NCBI GenBank assembly: GCA_030490835.1
Contig: CM059971.1
Coordinates: 121,304,564-121,368,563, forward strand
Reading direction: 5' to 3'
Length of the DNA stretch: 64,000 bases
Source of the DNA: Annona cherimola
Lineage: Eukaryota; Streptophyta; Magnoliopsida; Magnoliales; Annonaceae
Shown here: piece by piece, positions 57,602 to 64,000 of the stretch
Layout of the letters: every line of letters starts with the position of its first letter
Numbering within the stretch: the first letter of the stretch is position 1
The notes under the pieces: generated by a model
Databases searched by the model: none
The model's input: the letters and a program-made list of their open reading frames with translations, nothing else
What the model was told of the DNA's origin: nothing
Program-made: the position numbers and the translations under genes

Positions 57602-58641
57602 TCAATAATTGTCCCACATAACAAGACCCATATTTCTTACATGTCTAGAGAAGACCTTAGGCGCCAAGGCCTTAGTCATGGGGTCAGCAATCATGTCAGC
57701 AGTACCAACAAAATTAATCGATATCAGATGATCATTAATCCTTTCTTGTACTGACATAAACTTAGCATTAATATGCTTGTTAGCGCCAGTAATTCTTCTA
57801 TAATTGGAGAAGCTAATCGCTAATGAATTGTCACAACTGATTCTCAGAGCCTGGAGATAGAATCTATAATTTTAAGCTCTGAGATAAATTTCCTCAACCA
57901 AAGTGCATGTGAGGATGCTTCATGACAGCCGACAAATTCAGCTTCCATGGTAGAGTCGACTACACAATTTTGTCTCCCACTCTTCCATGAAACTGCTCCA
58001 CCGGCTAATAGGAAAACATAGCCTGACGTGGATCTTCTGCTTTCTGTACAACCAGCATAATCTGAATCTGTGTAACCGATCATTTCTAATTGATTATTTT
58101 TCGCATATGTGAGCTCATAATTTTTAGTTCCTTGGAGATATCACATTACTTTCTTTACTGCTTTCCAATGTTCCATTCCTGGATTGCTTTGATATCTTTC
58201 AAGTAATCCCATAGCATAACTGATGTCAGGACGTGTGCAAATCTGAGCATACATCATGCTCCCAAGAGCAGAAGCATATGGGATGGACCTCATTTCCTGG
58301 TTCTCAATCTCATTCTGTGGACACTGATGTAGACTATATTTTTTTTGACTTTTAAAGATTAGCACTTCACATGATGAGCAATTTGACATTTAGAACCTTT
58401 CTAAAATTTTATTAATTTACCCCTTTTGTGATAACCCTAAAAGTCTTTTAGGCCTATTTTGATGAACCTCAATTCCTATGACACATGATGCCTCACCCAT
58501 ATCTTTCATATCAAAATGTTCAGAAAAGAAACTTTCAGTGTTATGTAAAAGACCTAAATCATTAGTAGTAAGCAAAATATCATCTACACATAGGATCAAA
58601 AAAATATAAACTTGCTCCCACTCAACTTTAGATATATACAT
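57602..58641 (-). pseudogene. Copia pol remnant: RT C-terminus and RNase H
   Basis: The order on minus is: RT end with the catalytic pair in LCVDDILLTTND (58417-58641), then IPYASALGSMMYAQ and RPDISYAMGLLERY (58141-58389), then RNase H (TDSDYAGCTESRRSTSGYVF, 57844-58083), and the tail down to a TGA at 57602-57604. Stops and frame changes break it at about 58417, 58141 and 57844. The N-terminal half of RT is absent because of the internal deletion near 58640. Confidence 0.85.
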
Positions 58642-58719
58642 TGACCAGGGATTCGACCTAATTGACCATGTTTACCATAATATTCACCACCCCTGTCAGA
58701 TCTCACAACTTTTATTTTC

Positions 58720-60360
58720 CTATCTAATTTCTTTTCTACTAATTCTTTGAATGTTTTTAAAAGTATTCAAAGAATCAGACTTTTCATGTAATAGGAAAAT
58801 AAAACCATAACGTGAGAAATAATCAGTAAACGTGATGAAGTACTTTTCACCTCCAATACATGATGAGAATGGACCACAAATATCGGTATGGATCATTTCT
58901 AAAAGTCCATTGCTTCTCATGGCACTCTTTTTCTGAGTTTTGGTTTGTTTTCCTTTAATACAATTGATACATATGCTAAAATCAGTAAAATCTAGAGTAG
59001 GTAATACCCCGTCTTTTACTAATCTTAGCATCCTTTCTTTCGATATGTGCCCCAATCTTTTATGCCATAACATAGAGGAATTTTCATTAATCATACCACG
59101 TTTATTACCAGCACATACATTTAGGGTAGATGAACAATTAACAAATGAGCAATCTGTACTTATTTGATATAAACCATTAAATAATGTTCCAGTTCCAACT
59201 AAAATAGAATCTTTGAATAAAGAAAATTTTGAGTTTGCAAAACTGAAAGAATAACCCATTACATTAAGTTTTGGCAAAGAAATTAAATTTCTAGAAATGG
59301 ACGGAACATAGAAAACTTCATGTAGTTCTAAAAAATGACCGGTGTCAAGGCGAAGCCTGCAATTTCCTATTGCTTTAACTTTAGACTTGGTCAGATTACC
59401 CATTAAGATAGATGACTCATGCGGTTTTGGGTTGCGGGTTGAATGGAATGCCTGTAAAGTGTTTGAAACATGAATAGCAGCACCAGAGTCAATACACCAT
59501 AAATTAGAGGATACATTTATGAAATTGGTTTCAAGGCAAACATGTACATAATTGTTACCTTTCTTTTCGAACCAACTCTTCCGCTTGAGACAATCTTTCT
59601 TAAAATGTCCTTTCTTTTTACAGAAATGACACTTCTCAGCGGTCTTTTTCAATCCATCCTCTAAGCCTTTCTTTAATGGGAATTTATTCTTCCCATTTCC
59701 TTTCTTTGACTTGTACTGCTTAGTAGTCGATGTGAAATAGATAGGCATTGATCCATCTTGCTTTAATCTTTCTTCCTCTTGTACACACATGGATATTAAT
59801 TCATTTAAAGTCCATTTATCCTTTTGTGTGTTATAGGAAATTTTGAATTGAGAAAACTGAGATGGAAGAGAGTTTAAGACAAACATGACTAGGAAAGAGT
59901 CAGAGATTTTCATCCCTAGTTCATTAAGTTTCCCAGCTATATTTGACATTTCCATTATGTGCTTTCGCACTCCACAAATGCCATCATATTTCATTGAAGT
60001 CAATTTGTTAGTGAGCATTCCAGCCAATGCTTTATTTGACCCACTGAATTTTTCCTTAATTGAGTCTAGATAAGTTTTGGCACTTTCATTTTCAGGGTCA
60101 GAAATAGAACCCCTGATATTCCTTTCTATTGTACTCTTTATAATCATAAGAGACAACCTGTTGGAACGCTCCCATTTATCAAATTGAATCTTTTGACTAT
60201 CAGTACTTTCAGGCATTATTTCATTAGGTTTTGCAACACGAAGGGCTAAATCCAGGTCCAAACATCCTAATGTGATAAGTAATTGCTCATGCCAATCAGA
60301 ATAATTTGATCCATTCAGTGTCGGGATATTAGACAGATGAGATTGAGGAACAGGAGTCAT
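58720..60360 (-). CDS. Copia gag, protease and partial integrase
   Basis: An open frame of 546 residues. It holds UBN2-type gag (LNGSNYSDWHEQLLITLG; WTLNELISMCVQEEERL), a CCHC knuckle (CHFCKKKGHFKKDC, about residue 245), aspartic protease (WCIDSGAAIHVSNT, about 290), the GAG-pre-integrase HHCC domain (WHKRLGHIS ... CINCIKGK) and the first integrase aspartate (IHTDICGPF). It leaves frame at about 58740; the next integrase segment (RSDRGGEYYG) is readable in another frame just beyond. Gag and protease look intact, so this copy may still supply particle protein. Start ATG at 60358-60360. Confidence 0.85.
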   Translation of the reverse strand: MTPVPQSHLSNIPTLNGSNYSDWHEQLLITLGCLDLDLALRVAKPNEIMPESTDSQKIQFDKWERSNRLSLMIIKSTIERNIRGSISDPENESAKTYLDSIKEKFSGSNKALAGMLTNKLTSMKYDGICGVRKHIMEMSNIAGKLNELGMKISDSFLVMFVLNSLPSQFSQFKISYNTQKDKWTLNELISMCVQEEERLKQDGSMPIYFTSTTKQYKSKKGNGKNKFPLKKGLEDGLKKTAEKCHFCKKKGHFKKDCLKRKSWFEKKGNNYVHVCLETNFINVSSNLWCIDSGAAIHVSNTLQAFHSTRNPKPHESSILMGNLTKSKVKAIGNCRLRLDTGHFLELHEVFYVPSISRNLISLPKLNVMGYSFSFANSKFSLFKDSILVGTGTLFNGLYQISTDCSFVNCSSTLNVCAGNKRGMINENSSMLWHKRLGHISKERMLRLVKDGVLPTLDFTDFSICINCIKGKQTKTQKKSAMRSNGLLEMIHTDICGPFSSCIGGEKYFITFTDYFSRYGFIFLLHEKSDSLNTFKNIQRISRKEIR

Positions 60361-60554
60361 AGCTGTAAAACAATGATTACGCTCACGTTACTATTCAGAT
60401 AAAATATTATGTAACAATTCCATTAACATTAATTAATCATAGCTAAAAGTATAAAACTTAACCACACAAGCAATAATGCATGATTATATTTAATAATGCT
60501 ATGATAAACAATAATATTCAATAATTAATTATGAATACATAAAGTCAAGAAATC

Positions 60555-60905
60555 CCCACCTTCGGGTAGAAAATTTCTCGCGTTTATGCAGTTCTAGTTA
60601 ATTATTGATAAATATTAAATTATAGCTACCTTCGGGTAGAACTATAATATAATATTCTTGAATAATGCAATTTCTATTATGAGAGAAAAAATCATGTTAT
60701 TCTCTCTTTGTTTAATAAATTTGATTAACTAAACATCTTAGACCCTTCAGGGCAACATAAGACATAAAGATGAACAATATTTATTAAACATAAATTGCAT
60801 AATGATAATTAATTACAATTTTCTATTATGAGAAAAAATAAACAATAATATTTTCTCCATTTAATTAATAATTTTTGAAAATATATTTTAGACCCTTTGG
60901 GGTAA
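60555..60905 (-). repeat. Hairpin repeat array in the Copia leader
   Basis: Four short stem-loops lie at 60558-60567, 60626-60639, 60742-60753 and 60892-60903, reading ACCTTCGGGT, CTACCTTCGGGTAG, ACCCTTCAGGG and ACCCTTTGGGGT on plus. The second has an outer stem (attatag / ctataat). The AT-rich text between the last ones also repeats (ttctattatgagaaaaaat at about 60673 and 60822), giving diverged units of about 150 bp. Confidence 0.75.
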
Positions 60906-61591
60906 CCAAAATATATAATCAAAATTATTAATATAAATGTATAATATATATATGAATAATTCAGTAATAATGATTATTAAATTCATTTTGTGCGATTAAA
61001 TTCCATATTATTTCTTTTGGTTGGCCAGGTAAGTGAGGTGGGGCGTGGGAGGCTCCCCCTGCATAGCAGGGACCTAATTAAATAACCACGTGATCCTCTT
61101 CAATACCTCTTGCCTAGACACCAACCTCCAGTCATGCCATGGAATATAATCTCACTATAAAATTTAATAATCATAATTTATAATTATTCATATATATATA
61201 TATATACATTGCATGCTTAATATTAAATAGAAAGCAATAATTCATGAATAAATTGCTAATCAAGCAGTTATAAACTAATCACATGAATTAATATTGAATC
61301 CATTGAAAAACAATAAATCACAAATATATATTGCTAATTAGGCATTTATATATCAATCACATGAATTAATTGCATATATAATTCAAAAGAATTGCATAAA
61401 TATTCAAAAGTCAAATTTATTGACCTAGTTAGCCTAATCAGACCCTTTCATTAGATCCAGAATGTCCAAAAACATAGAAAACGACTATTGAATCGTGCAA
61501 TTTGGATAACAGGATTATAAAATATGTTAAAATTTTATTTGGACGGTCATAAACATGCCACGTGTCCAATGCTGTCAAATTTCAAACGGGC

Positions 61592-61778
61592 TGGGCTGGA
61601 GCGGACTGGACTGTTGGGTTGGGTTTAAACGAAAATGGACCTAACTGGATGGGCCTCTCATATGGGCTGTCTCTGCTGGGCCTGAGATGTTGGTTCAAGC
61701 CCAGGCCGGAAATGCCCCAAAATGGGCTTAACTAAGCAAGGCCAACTCATGGGCTTAGTGGGCTATTCTTTATGGGCT
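61592..61778 (+). promoter_or_regulatory. Cluster of nine TGGGCY (site II) motifs
   Basis: TGGGCT or TGGGCC occurs at 61592, 61650, 61663, 61677, 61723, 61750, 61759 and 61773, and reversed at 61698. Such site II elements are bound by TCP factors in promoters of growth-related plant genes. Downstream on plus, an AAGCCCTAG telo-box-like motif (61950-61958) and a GC-rich, exon-like block with a CAG/GTATTC donor-like site at about 62457 follow. The promoter role is inferred. Confidence 0.45.
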
Positions 61779-63009
61779 TAGTGGAGCCCCAAAATGCCCA
61801 AGCCCGGCTAAAGAGGGAGAGAACCCATTTGCAAAATTAGCCAAAAGGAGGGTTTTATTGTAAAATTGTTCGTTTAAGGAGCCTTTCTGTAATTTTATCC
61901 AGCCAGGGGTTTTATTTGTAAAATTTCTTTCTCCTTCCCCAAACAAGAGAAGCCCTAGCCTGCCGCACATGCCCTGCCGCCCGGCTGCCACACGCTGGAG
62001 CCGTTCGCTGCCGCCCGTCGCCGCTCGTCTCTAGCGCCGATGCTGCAACCGTCGGCTTCGTCGCCGGCGTCGCTGCTGCCTGTGCTGCCGCCGGCTGCCA
62101 GTCGCCGTCCAAACAGCTAGCAGATCTCGTGTCGCGTCCAACCAGTCGTCGCCTGCTGCTCGCTGCCATCTTCTCCGGCGTTGACAGCGCTCAGTAGCGG
62201 CAGCTTCGAGCTTCTCCGGCTCCGATCTGTCTCCTTCTAGCCGCAGAAACGCAGCTTCGCACCAGCAGCAGGGGTCGGGTCACGGCAGCAATTGACGCCG
62301 CAGATAATCTCGTTCTGCTGTCACGATGCAGCCCGGCATCTCCAACGCCGCAGATCGCGGGCATCTGCTCCGGCGCTGGTTCCTTGAGCGAGCAGCGTTG
62401 CCCGGTGTCGTTCATTCGGATGGCAGCGACAGGCAGGGCATTCGTCCATGGCAGCAGGTATTCGTTTTCCCCCTTTTTTTTTATTATTTTAATTGAAAGA
62501 CCCATCCGTTTCTAAATATTATATTCAATTCAATGCTTCCACTTTTATATATTATATAATAATCAATATTTTAATGCAAGCATTGAATGTGGTACATGAC
62601 ACATATAATATAATAATCAATAATATATGCACATTGACGTAAAGCATAGAATAGCTAGAAACGGAGAGCATAGACTAGCTATAAACGGCAGCAACATTAT
62701 CTATAATTTCAAATCATTATCCAGCTAATTCTCAACGGCATGTTTTGCGTCTTTAATTAAACCAGAATGAAAATCCCATTAAACAGATTTAAGCATGCCG
62801 TCATAAAATATTTATAGCATAATGCATTCATTAATAGAACCAATATTAATAATCAATATTCTGTATAACATGATTCAGCATATACATGCATTCATATGGC
62901 ATGAAGAAAAAAAATATATCAAGTAATTAATCCGTAACAAAATAATTTCACGGATAAATGTTTCATACAAATTATGGGTGGAATCTATAATACCCAAAAT
63001 CGAAACTTG

Positions 63010-63021
63010 GCTCTGATACCA
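63010..63021 (-). promoter_or_regulatory. Primer binding site of the Copia element
   Basis: The minus strand reads TGGTATCAGAGC, a perfect 12-base match to the complement of initiator tRNA-Met, 2 bases from the 5' LTR. Confidence 0.9.
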
Positions 63022-63023
63022 CA

Positions 63024-63345
63024 TGTTGGAAATCATGTGATGCGGAAGCGTACCTGAATCCATGTATGCGTAGATTCCACCTGTAGACCGAGTAGAGCAC
63101 GAGGTCTTCTCCCTCAACACTTCTCCCTATAATACTAGCAGTAGATGGGAACCACTAATGATGTAAACCGTGTGAGAGAGGGACCTAGACTCCTATATCT
63201 ATAGAGCCCTTCCCATCATGACTCAACTAGAAGTGTAGTTCTACCTGAACTCAAATTGCGTACGTAATCCAGATATGATTGGGCTATCTTTAAATCCAAG
63301 ACTTATCATCTAATTAGGACACCTAATAGGAGTATAACTCTAACA
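63024..63345 (-). repeat. 5' LTR of the Copia element, 322 bp
   Basis: Identical by eye to 56861-57182. It abuts the PBS, and ATTCT follows at 63346-63350. Confidence 0.92.
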
Positions 63346-63547
63346 ATTCTTACAATTTCTTTTTACATTAGTCCGCAACATTTAACAAGGTTCTATTTTC
63401 CTTACAATATTCCTAAAATTTTTCATTGGTGGATGCTCTCACATAAAACTGGAGAGAAACATCCGCATCCAAAATTGAACTCTTGTCCTCATGCTGGTAG
63501 AAATGGAAGAAAGTGTTATTGTATATTGGATTTTGAAAAGTACATTA

Positions 63548-63768
63548 ATGTGTGTTGGTTTAGAAGAGAATGAAAAATGAAAAAAGAAGAGTGGAATGGG
63601 TATAACAGAGATAAAGTGTTAATAAAGATAAAATAAATAAGTTAGTTGTGGGGAAAAATATAAGAAAATGATTAGAATATAATGATAAAAATGAAAAAAA
63701 AGTAAAGTAGTTGTGTTTTACTCTTGCATTCTCATTCTTCATTTTGCATTTTCTTCTGAACAAACATT
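63548..63768. mobile_element. Small MITE with inverted ends
   Basis: Left end atgtgtgttggtttagaaga and right end (reverse strand tgaatgtttgttcagaagaa) are inverted relatives. The interior is A-rich (about 220 bp), in the general style of the Tourist family of this window. Nothing else is visible from 63351 to 64000. Confidence 0.5.
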
Positions 63769-64000
63769 CATAAAGAATAGGAAAATTTAGGATTCAAAAC
63801 GTCAAAAAATAGGTTATTATATATTGAAAATAAAAAAAATCTATTTTTCAAAATGAAAATTTTTGTTACATCCCCATCTCATCCTAATCTTTAACGAAGA
63901 CCATGATTTACTTGCATGGATGATTCCTTCAGACGTTGCGTGCACAGAATTCTATCAGCAATTTTTCATTCAGCACGTAAATGCACGGCAATTTCTTAAT

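Larger units (their letters stand above)
60361..63009 (-). other. Unusual 2.65-kb leader of the Copia element
   Basis: From the PBS towards gag it holds an AT-rich stretch (62470-63009), a GC-rich block (about 61910-62460) with only low-complexity ORFs, a block of TGGGCY motifs (61592-61778), a GC-rich palindromic patch (61030-61075, ggtgggg..ctccccctgc), and an AT-rich array with four C3-N4-G3 hairpins (60558-60903). No protein family is recognisable. Most Copia leaders are far shorter. Confidence 0.7.
56861..63345 (-). mobile_element. Internally deleted Copia LTR retrotransposon
   Basis: The 6485-bp element lies on the minus strand, with 322-bp LTRs (56861-57182 and 63024-63345) that I read as identical. 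It begins TGTTAG and ends CCAACA on its own strand, with the 5-bp target duplication ATTCT (56856-56860, 63346-63350). It has a tRNA-iMet PBS, a polypurine tract, gag, protease and the start of integrase, then a deletion that removes the rest of integrase and the N-terminal half of RT. RT end and RNase H follow in broken frames. The leader between PBS and gag is 2.65 kb and unusual. It cannot make its own integrase or RT, yet its LTRs look brand new. Confidence 0.92.

Noticed and set aside
61770..62505. Three minus ORFs in the GC-rich Copia leader
   Set aside because: Ala/Arg-rich low complexity, in different frames, no conserved motif; not supportable as a captured protein.

Overview
The window is nuclear DNA of a flowering plant, probably a dicot. 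It is AT-rich, gene-poor and full of transposable elements. Two host genes stand out: an intronless MAP3K of the ABA-linked MAPKKK17/18 type (minus strand, 9.1-10.4 kb) and a three-exon gene for a small, low-complexity plant protein with a Cys-Cys C-terminal signature (plus strand, 44.2-45.4 kb). The plant assignment rests on the MAP3K class, the splice sites, chromovirus and Copia polyproteins primed by initiator tRNA-Met, and plant-type LINE, hAT, MULE and Tourist elements. I cannot name the species.

Layout. 0-6.7 kb: AT-rich repeats, foldback MITEs and a GC-rich unassigned patch. 6.8-8.8 kb: 5'-truncated, broken L1-type LINE ending in poly(A). 9.1-10.8 kb: MAP3K gene with a TATA box and two perfect CCACGTGG G-boxes upstream. 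11-26.8 kb: gene-free MITE graveyard with local duplications. 26816-32397: complete Ty3/Gypsy chromovirus with identical 414-bp LTRs, a TACTA target duplication and one open gag-pol frame that runs into the 3' LTR. 33-41.7 kb: MITEs, a SINE and a tandemly duplicated block. 41727-43028: non-autonomous hAT with a perfect 8-bp duplication and a GC-rich core. 43.5-45.7 kb: the three-exon gene, with a SINE about 100 bp past its stop. 48-52 kb: a large palindromic MITE, multi-scale tandem duplications and a Tourist MITE. 53255-54934: Pack-MULE with 200-bp inverted repeats carrying the 5' part of a PPR gene. 56861-63345: Copia element on the minus strand with identical 322-bp LTRs, an internal deletion in pol, and an unusual 2.6-kb leader with hairpin repeats and an antisense promoter-like block.

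Nothing here is a clearly new multi-gene system. The most unusual items are the Copia leader, the trans-mobilised look of that damaged Copia, the LTR-encoded arginine-rich tail of the chromovirus polyprotein, and the captured PPR presequence fused to MULE terminal sequence.
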